From assembly GCA_037501455.1 (NCBI GenBank), contig CM074864.1:59704001-59768000 (forward strand): DNA of 64,000 nucleotides, given 5' to 3'. The notes under the pieces are model-generated. The model was not told the DNA's origin and did not search any database. It saw nothing but the letters and a program-made list of their open reading frames with translations. The position numbers were made by a program, and so were the translations under genes. The stretch's first letter is position 1, and every line of letters starts with the position of its first letter. This DNA is from Lantana camara (taxonomy: Eukaryota; Streptophyta; Magnoliopsida; Lamiales; Verbenaceae). This document shows positions 12,351 through 24,468 of this stretch, piece after piece.

Positions 12351-13462
12351 TGTGAGTTTGCCTAAGAAGGGGGGTTGAATTAGGCCTTAAAACCTTTTTA
12401 AGATTTGTATGAAACTTTATGAAGTGCACCGGAATTATTAAGGTTTTAAGAAAAAACGTTTATCAGAGTTGAGCGCGTGCTTTGCTTGAAATAGTTACTG
12501 GTACGAAATAACAAAGTACCAGACAGTTACTGGTACGAAATAACAAAGTAACAGTTTAATAATGAAGATATGCAAAGCAAGTAAATGACACGGCTATTTA
12601 TCCAGGTTCAGTCCGAAGACCTACGTCCTGTCCCCAAGTTTTCACTTAGGATTTGAAACCTGTTTCACTCAAATGATTAGCACAAGTACAATAAAGTTCC
12701 AGGAGTAAAACAGTAAATTCCAGAGAGTTAGAAAAACTCCCTAAGAGAGTTGATACAATATAACCGATCACCAATCTTGGCAACAAGATAGTGTGACTCG
12801 TTCTGGCGGTAGTATCGCGACCACTCAGCTTCCACGACCTCAGTGTAGTACGCTTAACGTCACTCACACCTAGCTGGAACTAGCTATCGACCGACTACTT
12901 CCACGACCCAGCAACCCTGCACAACTCGACTTGCTCCAAGTGATTCTTGAGCTTGAATCTGATCTCTTCACCACCAAAGTCCCTCGAGACAACAAATAAG
13001 CAAACAAGAATTAGAAGAAAACACCAAACCGTATATGAAACTCAATATTCTCGTTTTCACTATGTTGGTTTAGAAATCTTTTCTCCCTTTTTTTTATTTC
13101 TCACGAATTTCTCTCTTAAATACAAGTAATACAACGGCTAAAGAGTGTAAAATAAGGTAGGAGCCGTTTGGGATTGATTCTGGAACCAAAGGAAAGATTT
13201 ACAGCTAAGTTCCAGAAGAAATTCAAAAGTATCAAGTCAAATACTTTCCATACTAATAAGGATTCTATGCATGTGGCAAATATAAGTATGGAATAAATCA
13301 ATTATGGGCTGCATAAAAACGTGATTGACAATCAAGGTAATTTAAGGAATGATTTTAAGCAATTCAAATAATCTTTCCATGCTAGAATAGAGACATATGG
13401 AAATATGCACAAATATCTTGGAAGCATCAAAACTTACCATTGAAGTTCCAAAGAGGTCAACA
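12351..13462 (-). repeat. Element B 3' LTR
   Basis: On the minus strand it starts TGTTGACCTCTTTGG and ends AAACTCACA. It is almost identical to 18642-19757. The small frames inside it (12646-12867, 12947-13129, 13116-13301) recur in the other LTR and are not genes. Confidence 0.93.
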
Positions 13463-13477
13463 ATCTCCCCCTTTTTT
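13463..13477 (-). other. Element B polypurine tract
   Basis: On the minus strand AAAAAAGGGGGAGAT lies directly before the 3' LTR, the usual site of plus-strand priming in copia elements. Confidence 0.8.
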
Positions 13478-13804
13478 ATGATGACAAGAGATTTGATGCG
13501 ATATTTGAAATAGAGAACTTACCTCAGCTCCCCCTGAATGTGTGATGGAGATTTTTGAAGTTCTCCCCCTGAATAAGTGCTTCCTCTTGAACATAGAGGA
13601 TTAGTTCCGAAATTCCAGCATAATTCCAAAATTCCAGTATAACTTCTAGTGTATCAAAACAATATATACTCATGTATACAATCAAGAATCACGTAAGGAT
13701 TACATAAGTATGTCACATAAGCATATCAAATCTTTACCTCTCCCCCTTCATCATCAAAGAGGGTAAATACCAGAAGCTAAAAACTCATGCATCATGCTGA
13801 AAAA

Positions 13805-16800
13805 TTAACTTTTTGCAAGTGTAGGACATTCATTTATCCCTAATGCAGTTCTAAGCATGCAAAACCGTTCTTCACTTAATGCCTTAGTAAAAATATCAGC
13901 TAATTGATGCTCGGTATCAATGAATTCAATGCACACATCACCTTTTTGCACATGATCACGAATGAAATGATGCTTAATTTTTATGTGCTTTGTGCGTGAA
14001 TGGTGTACTGGATTTTTTGTAATGCAAATGGCACTTGTATTGTCACATAGAATTGGAATTTCATGCAATGCAATACCAAAATCACATAAAACTCTTTTCA
14101 TCCACAACAATTGAGTGCATCAACTTCCAAGTGACATGTATTCGGCTTCAGTAGTAGATAATGCAACAACGCTTTGTTTTTTGCTTGACCAAGTAACCAA
14201 ACATTTAGCAAGTAATTGACAACCTCTACTGGTACTTTTTCTATCAATTCTGCAACCAGTATAATCAGCATCAGAAAAACCAGTGAGCAAAAAATCATCT
14301 GAATAAGGATACCACAAACCATAATCAATCGTTCCTTTAAGGTATCTCAAAATTCGTTTAACAGCAGTAAGATGAGATTCTTTAGGTGAGGACTGGAATC
14401 TTGCGCACAAGCAAGTTGTGAACATAATATCAGGACGACTGGAAGTTAAATAAAGTAAACTACCAATCATACCTCTGTAGAGTTTCTCATCTACCAGTTT
14501 ACCTTCCTCATCTTTGTCAAGTCTGGTATTTGGCTGCATTGGAGTTGACGTTGATTTACTTTGATCCATATTGAATTTCTTCAACAACTCTTTCGTATAC
14601 TTGCTTTGAGAAATGAAAATTCCTTCACTTGTTTGTTTGATTTGTAGCCCAAGGAAGAAATTTAATTCTCCCATTAAGCTCATTTCGAATTCCTGTTGCA
14701 TACTCCTTGCAAATTCCTCACAAAGCGAATCATTAGTAGCACCAAATATAATATCATCAACATAAATTTGCACTATTAGTATATCATGCTCAAGTCGTTT
14801 AGTAAATAAGGTGGTGTCAATGATTCCAATGGAAAAACCAGTTTTAATGAGAAAACTACTAAGCCTTTCATACCAGGCTCTAGGGGCCTGTTTTAGTCCA
14901 TAAAGTGCTTTTGACAATTTGAAAACATGATCATGCAATTCTTCATTTTCAAAACCAGGTGGTTGTTCCACATAAACTTCTTCACTTATAAAACCATTTA
15001 AAAATGCACTTTGAACGTCCATTTGATATAAAGTGAAACGTTTATGAGATGCAAAAGCTAAAAGCATACGTATTGACTCTAATCTAGCTACGGGAGCAAA
15101 AGTTTCATCGAAGTCAATACATTCTTGTTGACAATATCCTTTGGCTACAAGTCGAGCCTTATTTCTTGTGATCTTACCTGATTCATCAAGTTTGTTTCGA
15201 AATACCCACTTGGTTCCAATGACTGGACGATTAGGTGGTCTTTCTACTAAAGTCCAAACTTGATTCTTTTCGAATTGGGCTAGCTCTTCCTGCATAGGTA
15301 CTACCCAGGCTGGATCAACTAGAGCTTCCTTAACATCTTTTGGTTCAATAAGAGACAAGAATGCACAGTTGGAACTTTCTGTGGTAGTTTGTCTTGTCTT
15401 TGATCTTGTATTTATTCCAGTTTGCATATCACCAATGATTAAGTCCATTGGATGGCTGGAGGCATGTTTGAACTTTCTTTGCCTCGGTTCTTCCTCATTT
15501 GTGTTGGAATCTTGGTTGGTATTTGCGTTGGTATTCTCTGTAGATTCTGGAACTTCTGAGTTGGCTTCAGTTCCAGTTCCAGTTCCAGGAACTAAAGTAA
15601 GTCTATCAAATCCTGCAATTTCATTGCTCAAGGGTTCCTTGGCTTTAAACGGGTTAGTTTCATCAAAGACAACATGCATGGATTCTTGGATTGTCCTTTT
15701 TCTTTTATTAAAAACACGATAGGCCTTACTATGACTTGAATAACCAACAAAAATGCCTTCATCAGATTTTGAATCAAATTTTGACAGATTATCACGATCA
15801 TTTAGGATAAAACACTTGCATCCAAAAATACGAAAGTATGAAATATTGGGAGTTTTATCAGACCACAATTCATAAGGGGTCTTTTTAAGAAACGGTCTCA
15901 AAATAACACGATTTGCAACATAACATGCGGTATTCACAGCTTCACCCCAAAAAGATTTTGGAAGATCATATTCATTAAGCATGGTTCTAGCAATTTCTTG
16001 CAAAATTCGATTTTTACGTTCTACCACGCCATTTTGTTGGGGGGTTTTAGGAGCAGAAAAATCATGAATATAACCATTTTCTTCGCAAAACAAAGTGAAG
16101 TTAATCTCATCAAATTCAATACCATGATCACTCCTAATTTTCTTTATGAAAATATTTTTCTCATTTTGCAAACGCTTGGTAAGAGTAATAAAAGCACTTA
16201 ATGCATCATTTTTATGAGCCAAAAACAACACCCATGTAAATCTAGTATAATCATCAACAATAACAAAACAATACTTTTTACCTCCCAAGGTTGCGGTTCT
16301 CATCGGACCAAAGAGGTCAATATGCAGAAGTTCCAGCGGGCTGGAACTTGTGACTTCCTTCTTTGATTTGAATGAAGATCTGATTTGCTTGCCTTTTTGA
16401 CATGCGTTACAGATTCTATCCTTTGTGAAGTTCAATTTTGGTACTCCTCTAACCAAATCCTTCTTTGTGATGTGAGAGATAAGTTCCATATTTACATGGC
16501 CTAACCTTCGGTGCCATGTCCAAGGTTCTCCATCTATCACAGCTAGGCACTCAACATTTTGGTTAGATAAAACATCAAGAGTAATGCAATAAATATTTCT
16601 ATCCCTAGTACCCGTGAATATAGTGGTATCATTCATGCTAACATTGCAATATGAAGGATGAAATTGAACTTGGTATCCACTATCGCATAATTGACTAATA
16701 CTTATCAAATTATGTTTCAAACCTTCCACAAGCCAAACATTTTCAATGGTAGTACCAGATTCGGTACCAACGGTACCTTTACCAATAATTTTGCCTTTGG

Positions 16801-16925
16801 CGTTATCTGCAAAAAAAGACATTTCCTGCATTGCAAGAATCAAAATTTAAGAACATTGAGATATCACCCGTCATGTGCCTGGAACATTCACTGTCCAGTA
16901 CCACTTCTAATTTCGGGAGTGTTCC
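13805..16925 (-). pseudogene. Element B pol polyprotein (protease, integrase, RT, RNase H), two lesions
   Basis: The long frame from 16843 to 14120 holds the pre-integrase zinc site ([11 protein letters not shown] ... CNACQKGKQ), integrase ([33 protein letters not shown]), reverse transcriptase ([27 protein letters not shown], catalytic [13 protein letters not shown]) and RNase H ([24 protein letters not shown]). Lesion 1: the protease motif LDSECSRHMTGD lies just upstream in another frame; the shift falls in a run of seven A on the + strand at 16811-16817. The catalytic D-S is followed by E where copia proteases normally have G. Lesion 2: a stop at 14120-14122 cuts RNase H, and the same frame continues to 13805 with the LADIFTK tail. 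Confidence 0.93.
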
Positions 16926-16948
16926 TTAGGCATTTCCTGCAAATATCA

Positions 16949-18574
16949 TTAGTTTGACTTAGGTACCCAACTTTTATTGGGTCCTTCATGGTTAGTAGCA
17001 GGAGATTTACGCACCCAAACAAACTTTGTACCAATATGTTTCTTAGCAGGGCATTTCATATTAGTATGACCAGATCTACCACATAAGAAACACGTTTTAT
17101 GAAAAGTTCCAGTATTCTTTGGTGCAGTTCCAATGACTGGTTTTTTGAAAGGGGGACGAAATTCCAGTTTGGAATTCTTAATACCAGAAACAGATTTTCT
17201 ACTAGTTGAAGAATCATTCACAGTAGGTTTGCCTTTGATTTGTCTTTTCAATTTAAAAACTTCATTTTCACACACTATCTTTTCCTTTTCAACAATTGCC
17301 TTTTCATTTTGAAGGTTTTCAATTTTGTTCTCAAAAGCAATTTTATCCTTTTTATTTGATTCCTTCAAAAAATTGATTTCTTCTTCCAATTTTTTCTTTT
17401 CGTCAAGAACTTTACTTAATTCATTTTTCAATGAAGTATTGGAAGACATAAGTATCTCCATATCTTTATGACATTCATCTAATAATTCATAAACATCATC
17501 ATTATCAGAATCAATATCGGAATTTAAATGTACCTCATTGTTTGTCATTAGACATAGCTCCTCTTCATCAAAGGGGTCGCTGTCCGAATCTTCAAAACTG
17601 ACTTTCAAGCCTTTGATCTTTGTGGATTTGTTGGATTTGGATGCCTTTTTGAGTTTAGGACAGTCTGGTTTTTTGTGTCCAATTTCACCACATTCAAAGC
17701 ATATAATTGGCTTACTTGTTTCAGATTCTTGGCTGGTTCTTCGTTGATTTTTATTTTTCTGGAACTTCATTTTGAAACCAGCAAGTCTTTTCATTCTACG
17801 AACCATCATAGCCATCTCATCATCGATCTTTTGTTCATCCAGATCATCATCATCCTCTTCTTGATTAGAACTAAAAGCAATATCCTGTCTGGTTTTTGAT
17901 CCGGAAGTAACCTGTTTGTTGAGAAGTACCAGTTCGTGGGCAGTGAGAGAACCAATGAGTTCTCCCATGTTCATGTTGTTGATATCTTTCGCTTCATGGA
18001 TGGCAGTCACCTTTGGTGTCCATTCTTGAGGGAGTGATCTAAGGATCTTCATCACCTTTTCTTTCTCCGAAATTGGTTGCCCAAGAGCATGAAGCGTGTT
18101 CACAATCTCCATGAATCTTGCATTCATTAGGCTAATATTTTCATCAGGTTTCATGGTGAACAATTCGAGTTGGTGCAGCAACAAAGCAATCCTTTCCTCA
18201 CGGACCTGACTGGTACCTTCGTGGGTGACTTGTAATGTGTCCCACATATCTTTGGCCGATTCACAAGTACTTACTCGATTGTATTCCTCTTTCACCAATG
18301 CACATGCTATCACGTTCTTTGCTTTGGCATTCATGGTGAGAGATTTCATATCCTCCGCGGTATACTCATTTTTCGTCTTTGGTACTTGCTTATCACCCTC
18401 TCCTTTCATTGGAACTAACGGTCCATCTTCCACAATCATCCATATAGCATAATCCAATGATATAATGAACTCTTGCATCCGATGTTTCCATGATGCATAG
18501 TTGGTTCCATCAAAGAGTGGCGGCCTGGTATTTGACATTCCTTCTGCAAACACACCAAAACTTGAAGAAGCCAT
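16949..18574 (-). CDS. Element B Gag (541 aa)
   Basis: This is an intact gag frame. It starts MASSSFGVFAEGMSN and has a UBN2-type capsid region (residues ~15-230; FDGTNYASWKHRMQEFI, LRSLPQEWTPKVTAI). Then come a basic stretch and a first CCHC knuckle (CFECGEIGHKKPDC), a long acidic and coiled-coil segment (LDEKKKLEEEINFLKES), and a second knuckle near the C-terminus (CFLCGRSGHTNMKC). Gag assembles the cytoplasmic virus-like particle and binds RNA through the knuckles. Because it is intact while pol is broken, this copy could at most be mobilised by enzymes supplied in trans. It lies ~70 bp inside the primer binding site. Confidence 0.92.
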   Translation of the reverse strand: MASSSFGVFAEGMSNTRPPLFDGTNYASWKHRMQEFIISLDYAIWMIVEDGPLVPMKGEGDKQVPKTKNEYTAEDMKSLTMNAKAKNVIACALVKEEYNRVSTCESAKDMWDTLQVTHEGTSQVREERIALLLHQLELFTMKPDENISLMNARFMEIVNTLHALGQPISEKEKVMKILRSLPQEWTPKVTAIHEAKDINNMNMGELIGSLTAHELVLLNKQVTSGSKTRQDIAFSSNQEEDDDDLDEQKIDDEMAMMVRRMKRLAGFKMKFQKNKNQRRTSQESETSKPIICFECGEIGHKKPDCPKLKKASKSNKSTKIKGLKVSFEDSDSDPFDEEELCLMTNNEVHLNSDIDSDNDDVYELLDECHKDMEILMSSNTSLKNELSKVLDEKKKLEEEINFLKESNKKDKIAFENKIENLQNEKAIVEKEKIVCENEVFKLKRQIKGKPTVNDSSTSRKSVSGIKNSKLEFRPPFKKPVIGTAPKNTGTFHKTCFLCGRSGHTNMKCPAKKHIGTKFVWVRKSPATNHEGPNKSWVPKSN

Positions 18575-18619
18575 TAGATCTTTAACTCAAGGTTGTTAAA
18601 CCAAATATATAGAGCACGA

Positions 18620-18633
18620 GGCTCTGGTACCAA
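18620..18633 (-). other. Element B primer binding site
   Basis: On the minus strand TTGGTACCAGAGCC lies 8 nt inside the end of the 5' LTR. It fits the initiator Met-tRNA 3' end used by copia elements (usual form TGGTATCAGAGC), with one substitution. Confidence 0.8.
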
Positions 18634-18641
18634 TTGATGAA

Positions 18642-19757
18642 TGTGAGTTTGCCTAAGAAGGGGGGTTGAATTAGGCCTTAAAACCTTTTTAAGATTTGTA
18701 TGAAACTTTATGAAGTGCAGCAGAATTATTAAGGTTTTAAGAAAAAACGTTTATCAGAGTTGAGCGCGTGCTTTGCTTGAAATAGTTACTGGTACGAAAT
18801 AACAAAGTACCAGACAGTTACTGGTACGAAATAACAAAGTACCAGACAGTTTAATAATGAAGATATGCAAAGCAAGTAAATGACACGGCTATTTATCCAG
18901 GTTCAGTCCGAAAACCTACGTCCTGTCCCCAAGTTTTCACTTAGGATTTGAAACCTGTTTCACTCAAATGATTAGCACAACTACAATAAAGTTCCAGGAG
19001 TAAAACAGTAAATTCCAGAGAGTTAGAAAAACTCCCTAAGAGAGTTGATACAATATAACCGATCACCAATCTTGGCAACAAGATAGTGTGACTCGTTCTG
19101 GCGGTAGTATCGCGACCACTCAGCTTCCACGACCTCAGTGTAGTACGCTTAACGTCACTCACACCTAGCTGGAACTAGCTATCGACCGACTACTTCCACG
19201 ACCCAGCAACCCTGCACAGCTCAACTTGCTCCAAGTGATTCTTGAGCTTGAATCTGATCTCTTCACCACCAAAGTCCCTCGAGACAACAAACAAGCAAAC
19301 AAGAATTAGAAGAAAACACCAAACCGTATATGAAACTCAATATTCTCGTTTTCACTATGTTGGTTTAGAAATCTTTTCTCCATTTTTTTTATTTCTCACG
19401 AATTTCTCTCTTAAATACAAGTATTACAACGGCTAAAGAGTGTAAAATAAGGTAGGAGCCGTTTGGGATTGATTCTGGAACCAAAGGAAAGATTTACAGC
19501 TAAGTTCCAGAAGAAATTCAAAAGTATCAAGTCAAATACTTTCCATACTAATAAGGATTCTATGCATGTGGCAAATATAAGTATTGAATAAATCAATTAT
19601 GGGCTGCATAAAAACGTGATTGACAATCAAGGTAATTTAAGGAATGATTTTAAGCAATTCAAATAATCTTTCCATGCTAGAATAGAGACATATGGAAAGA
19701 TGCACAAATATCTTGGAAGCATCAAAACTTACCATTGAAGTTCCAAAGAGGTCAACA
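18642..19757 (-). repeat. Element B 5' LTR
   Basis: This is the partner of 12351-13462 and should carry the element's promoter, read on the minus strand. It has one extra 4 bp relative to the 3' LTR in a short TACTGGTACGAAATAACAAA tandem repeat near 18790-18850. Confidence 0.93.
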
Positions 19758-19762
19758 GTTAT

Positions 19763-20005
19763 AAATTATCACATAATTTAAATCATATTTACTGATTCGG
19801 TAATTACCAGGAAGACAATTAAATTATTTCCCAGAAAATTACCATTCCACGAAAATTCCCAGGAAACACTGGAGGGGTCACAATGGTCCAACTTAAAACC
19901 CAGCCTCCTTAGACAAAATTTACGTGCACAGTCTCAGATTTAAAATTATGCATCATATGCTTTATCAATGCAAGTATATATTCAGAGCCCCGCTTTGATA
20001 CTAGT
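19763..20005 (-). other. Element A primer site region and leader (right part)
   Basis: On the minus strand the sequence after the 5' LTR reads AACTAGTATCAAAGCGGGGC, a degenerate Met-tRNA primer site, followed by untranslated leader that continues at 12350 on the other side of element B. Confidence 0.5.
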
Positions 20006-22191
20006 TGCTGGGTGGTGGGCCCGAGACAGAGTGACGATATAGTGCAATATTTCAAAAAATTTCGCCATAACCTCGTTATCAAAATATTTCTAAAATATTT
20101 TAATAAGCAATGGAACATATCGAACAGAATAACTCTAATATATACGTGCATCGATAACATAATTTTAAATAATATAGCATATAATCACAATATGCAAATA
20201 ATAATTTTAACAGCATAACGGTATTACCGTACTGCAAAATTGGCTATCAACGACATTTTTCAGCACCCCGATATTTTTTCGTGAAACTGGCAGAGCTTCC
20301 CCGCAATATCCTCAGTTAAGATTTTGGAGTGTGGGGTCCGACAGTATTTAGCTAAATACTTTGAGAAAATATTTTCTAGAAAAACACCTTTTTCTAATTT
20401 TAGAAAATCCTTATTTTCTAATAATTAAGTGGATTATATATTAATTATATAACCACTTAATTAAATATTAATTAATCCTTAATTAAGGATTAACTAATTT
20501 AGAGAGAGAGAGTGCTGGATGGACTTTTAAAACTGAAGAAATGAGATGCAGGAATTGTTGATTAAATAGGCAAAGGCAACAACCTATTTATAGGCCTCAA
20601 AATGGGACTTTAATGTCTTTAATCAATTTTAGCCGTGCTTCCCAAGTACCAATAACCAATCCAATGGCGATATGTGAAAGTTTGGCGTGCAAGGAACGCA
20701 ACGTCGCTGACCACGCCCGAGGCGGCTTTTCACGTGCCGCCAGAAGCTCCTGCATGGGCATGGCACGCGTGGGACACACGGCAGCACCAACAGGCGCCTC
20801 GTGGCCGGTTTAGCCAGTCCAACCGGGAGATTCGGTCCACGACTCAGTTCATTAGTGAACCGGTTGGTTCAAGCGGTCTGACCATCTGCAACGTGGCAAA
20901 CTCCCATGAAGCCACGTGTCCGGGTCGGTTAATCTTTAACCGACCCTACCCGAACCATGTCCGACCCTGCCCGCTGACCCGGTCCGTTCCAGATCCAATC
21001 TGGATTGTTTGACTCGTGTGACTTGGCGCAATCCTAGCCGTCCATGTGGCATGCCACGCGACGCCCACCAGCGCCACTTGGAATTTATTTTCTCTAAAAT
21101 AAAATTTCGAGCATTTTCGACTCTTTGGAATTTAATTTATTTTATCAAAATAAATCCCTTGGCTATTTTCAAAACCTTGAAGATTCATTTCTCTCTCTTC
21201 TTTTAATATTTTCTCTTTAGTCTCGTTGGGGCTTGCGGGGACCTGCAGAACTAATTAATTTTAGCTCCAAACGTGTCAATCTATTATCATATCATGACAA
21301 CAATTGATTACCGTTTAACAATATTTAATTCCACTAAATAAATATTGTTGAACTCTAAAATTAATTAAATTATTCATGAATTTCTCGATCTAGAATAATT
21401 TTGCATTTTACTCATTAGTACAAATATCCATTAAAAATAAATCAATACTACTATCATTTATTTTTCAATTCCAATATGAAATTTCTTGATTTGCCTTAAG
21501 TTCAAATTCCCTGTATGTGAAACACATTCAACATACAACTTCGGTGATGCACACACGAAGTACTTTGGCCAAAGTTTTAATTAGTACTTTTTGCAAATTT
21601 ATTTCAGGGATATCTTTTAACCTTCCGACAAGGCTACAGATTCCTCGATCAATATTTATCTTTAGCACATTTCATGCAATCACTGAACGTACAAAGTATT
21701 TTGGCCACCCGTTACCGAGACCTCACTTCAGAGTACATCAAAGTGATTAACATTACATGCCTAAAGTTGAACCACTGCCAGGATTAAGAGTCTAATGCTT
21801 CCCGAGATTTTTGTTCATTTTAGATAGTAGTATAAAATGAATAATCTCAGTTGGTCCAGTACGATGTTTTCAATCTCATTGAAAATCATCAATGTGTTAT
21901 AACCGGAAACTTCATTTCCCTATGGCGAAAGACTAATCATCTTATATAACACATTATAGTCTCGATAAGAACATTTTCTTATCATACCGACTAGAACTTT
22001 AATGACACGTGATTTTTGGTATTTAAAGTTTTTTCCTATGAAACACATTTCATATAAAAATACCATCACACGTTATTAATTATTAAATTTGTAAAATACT
22101 CATAACAACTCCTTCCCGGATTGGGGTCAGCCCATGAAGTTCTCCAAAATATTTACAATATAATTGGATTTTCAGGGCATTAATCCCAACA
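20006..22191 (-). repeat. Element A 5' LTR
   Basis: About 2.19 kb on the minus strand, from TGTTGGGATTAATGCC (22191) to CCCAGCA (20006). A TATA box (CCTATAAATAGG, 20583-20594) separates a long U3 from R/U5. The U3 has a GC-rich part near 20690-20960 with CACGTG-type boxes. It differs from the 3' LTR by many substitutions, and at 22107-22143 a 26 nt stretch is replaced by a copy of the sequence flanking the insertion. The exact left end is inferred from the primer site. Confidence 0.7.
20583..20594 (-). promoter_or_regulatory. TATA box of element A LTR
   Basis: CCTATAAATAGG lies at the expected place within the LTR, about 1.6 kb from its start. The motif is palindromic, and minus-strand use is inferred from the orientation of the element. 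Confidence 0.45.
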
Positions 22192-22266
22192 ACTCCTTCT
22201 CGGATTGAGGTCAGTCCATGAAGTTCTCCCCACAAGAGGTCTTCTGCAGTAGCAATTGCCTTCCAT
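22180..22266 (-). pseudogene. Start of a GRF-like zinc-finger reading frame, cut by element A
   Basis: A minus-strand ATG at 22266, preceded by AGGGTTTCAGCC, opens MEGNCYCRRPLVGRTSWTDL followed by NPRR. The C-x-C spacing, the RTSWT block and the NP(G/R)R turn match the beginning of plant GRF-type zinc fingers, which bind nucleic acid. The frame runs straight into the LTR of A at 22191 and stops there after 28 codons, so the rest of the gene is lost from this locus. An alternative is a transposon-borne GRF exon rather than a host gene. The G of the usual NPGR is changed to R here but kept in the nearby partial copy at 22104-22145. Confidence 0.4.
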
Positions 22267-24010
22267 GGCTGAAACCCTAAATTTGCAATGAAGATCACAA
22301 TGACATAAAAAGGGTTGAGAATTAAATAAGAATAACAATCAAGTAAGGGTTTGCGGGAAGACAATTAAAAGGACAAAAATGCCCTTAAGAAACCCACGTG
22401 AGAGTCACGTATAACGCTTTCGCCGGAAGATTCCGCCAGATTTTGAAATTGGGCACAAAGTGAGCAAAAATAAAAGGTTAGGCATGACATCCTTAAAATT
22501 TAAAGGTTGGGTATTAAAGTGAAAATGATCCCAAACATTGAGATGCACACAAAAGTTTAACCCAAAGATTAATCAAAACTCCAAAAAAAGACACTACTTT
22601 CATATGAAAGACTAAAAAAACTAAAATAACATAAAAAAGTAATATTTGTGGCATATTTATGAAGAGATTTAGCTTTTATCATTCGACTCAGATGAAAAAA
22701 TAAGTTAGATGTTTATTATTGAGCATGATTTATCTGATTTTTTTTTCTTCATCGGTTGATTATATTAAAATTCGAATTGTATTTAAATTAGAATCTTATT
22801 GTTTGACGCCTAAGTGAGGAACCAAAAATAATATCATTTTTAAAGAAAAAATGTTATAAATATATTAATTTAAATACTTAATGAATATATATATTTATAA
22901 TAAAAAAATTGCAGCGACTCGATTAACAAATAAATTAATTCTATCTCTATCGAACCAATTAATTAGAAGAGACAGCCTGTTTCGTTTCAATAATTCAAAT
23001 TACATACTATAAATTTGTAATTTTATATTACAATTATTTTAAGCTGAACTTTGTAGTAAATAAGTAAATTAATTAAAAAATTCAAATTCCACTTCAGAAT
23101 GTTTATTTTTTTTTAAAGTAAATTAATTAAAAGAATCACCAAAAATTAGTGACGGGATATTTATTTATAAATTTTAGCCCCGAAATAATTAGTGTGATTG
23201 AAATAAAAAGGAAAAAAAAAGGTTGGAATTGGCACCGAAAAATGTTGAACTACGAACCATCGGATGATATAATTTAACGGTTCGATACCATGATTTAACA
23301 AAAGATCTCACGTTTAAGTTCTTAAGCATGTAATTACCTTTAGTATAAAGAGATTTATACTTTAATAATTTGATCCGCCTCGGCCCACATAAATTACCAA
23401 TAAAACTGATAAAAGAAAAGGTATTGTGCTACGAATTTGGATGACAACATTATATCTTCATGTCCACACAACATCAATTATTAAAGTAGTAAAGTTTGAG
23501 GAAGATCAACGTGTGAAATCTTTTCATATCACCTCCTGTGAATGAGCACAAGCTTTTCACACTTCAGTTACTCGAAAACCACTTTTCTTGGTCTATACTA
23601 ACCTGCATGGATCATCACTTGCCAAACTTTATTTACTCAATATATTATATTTAGAATGGAGTTCGACTTGAGTCGGGACAACATAAATAATTTTTTTTAT
23701 ACTGTCTTTTTTGGTGGGAAATCTTTTTATACTATGTGGATCGATGCTTATTTAGTGATTCAAATAGATAATCAAATTATATGACCGAATCATCAGTATT
23801 TAAGTATCGTATTTTTAATTCAATAATATAACAATTTATCTATAACTAATCGGTATAGTCGTTTAAAATGATGATGAAGTCAAATCGAGCAAATACTACT
23901 TATTAAAAAAAAACAATTACGATGAAAAGAAACTGAACTACAAGCGAAACAAAATACGAAGACTCGAACCGGAACCTCAAAGCATGCAGCACTAACAGAG
24001 GAGTGCTTTT
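22267..24010. other. AT-rich non-coding region
   Basis: The first ~100 bp would be the leader or promoter of the broken GRF-like frame. The rest is AT-rich, with poly-A and poly-T runs and no ORF over 60 codons that looks coding. I see no RNA gene. Confidence 0.6.
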
Positions 24011-24456
24011 TGTAAAAGTAAAATTATAACACAGCAGAAAAAAATAGAGAAAGCCTGCTGGCCCAAGATCGAACAACCAAAGGGTGGATGAAAACAACCA
24101 AAGAAGAATAACCTCAAAAATAAAAGGGAATGATTCAAGAGAAAATATGTAGGAAAGAAGGCTTTTATTAGAGGACTTTAACTTACAACTTGGCTTGTTA
24201 CAAATGGCAAATACTCACCCCTATTTATACTACTCAAAGGAGAATTCTAGTTATTAGATATTTTGATACATAATTCTAGATTTCCTAATAAACAATTATA
24301 GATGCTAAGATATTTCTAGATTTCCTAATAATGGATAGAGATAATATGGTGGAATCATCTAGAGAGATATTTTGGTAGAAATATCTAGACTACCAAAATA
24401 TCTAGGCTTGGATTATTCTAGAGTTATAATCCAAAAAATCATCTTTAATTTTAACA
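24011..24456 (-). repeat. Element E 3' LTR
   Basis: It reads TGTAAAAGTAAAATT...TTTTAACA on the + strand. It contains a minus-strand TATAAATAGGGG box near 24220-24232, as does the partner LTR. Confidence 0.95.
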
Positions 24457-24468
24457 CTCCCCCTTAAA
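24457..24468 (-). other. Element E polypurine tract
   Basis: On the minus strand TTTAAGGGGGAG lies directly before the 3' LTR. Confidence 0.8.

Larger units (their letters stand above)
12351..19757 (-). mobile_element. Young, almost complete Ty1/copia retrotransposon B
   Basis: A 7.4 kb element with two long LTRs (12351-13462 and 18642-19757), flanked by the 5 bp target duplication GTTAT (12346-12350 and 19758-19762). On the minus strand the order is 5' LTR, Met-tRNA primer site, gag, pol (protease, integrase, RT, RNase H), purine tract and 3' LTR. By eye the LTRs differ at about a dozen positions plus one 4 bp indel in some 1110 bp, near 1%, so the insertion is recent. Pol has a frameshift after the protease and one stop in RNase H, so this copy is not autonomous now. 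Confidence 0.93.
263..22191 (-). mobile_element. Old Ty1/copia retrotransposon A, degenerate and multiply interrupted
   Basis: Reading on the minus strand: a 5' LTR (22191-20006), a Met-tRNA-like primer site just inside it, leader, gag, protease, integrase, reverse transcriptase, RNase H, a purine tract and a 3' LTR starting at 1566. Both LTRs begin TGTTGGGATTAATGCCC. The end of the 3' LTR lies beyond the window. The element is split by solo LTR C (2776-8178), a TRIM-like piece (11024-11207), element B (12351-19757) and element F (1-262). Pol and gag carry many frameshifts and stops, and the LTR copies differ at many sites, so this is the oldest layer of the nest. Confidence 0.8.

Noticed and set aside
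12646..13301. Three small open frames repeated at 18941-19596
   Set aside because: They are parts of the two LTRs of element B and have no protein features.
15369..15722. A 117-codon + strand frame and others opposite gag/pol of B and E
   Set aside because: These are shadows of the real minus-strand pol frames, hydrophobic because of the complementary codons.
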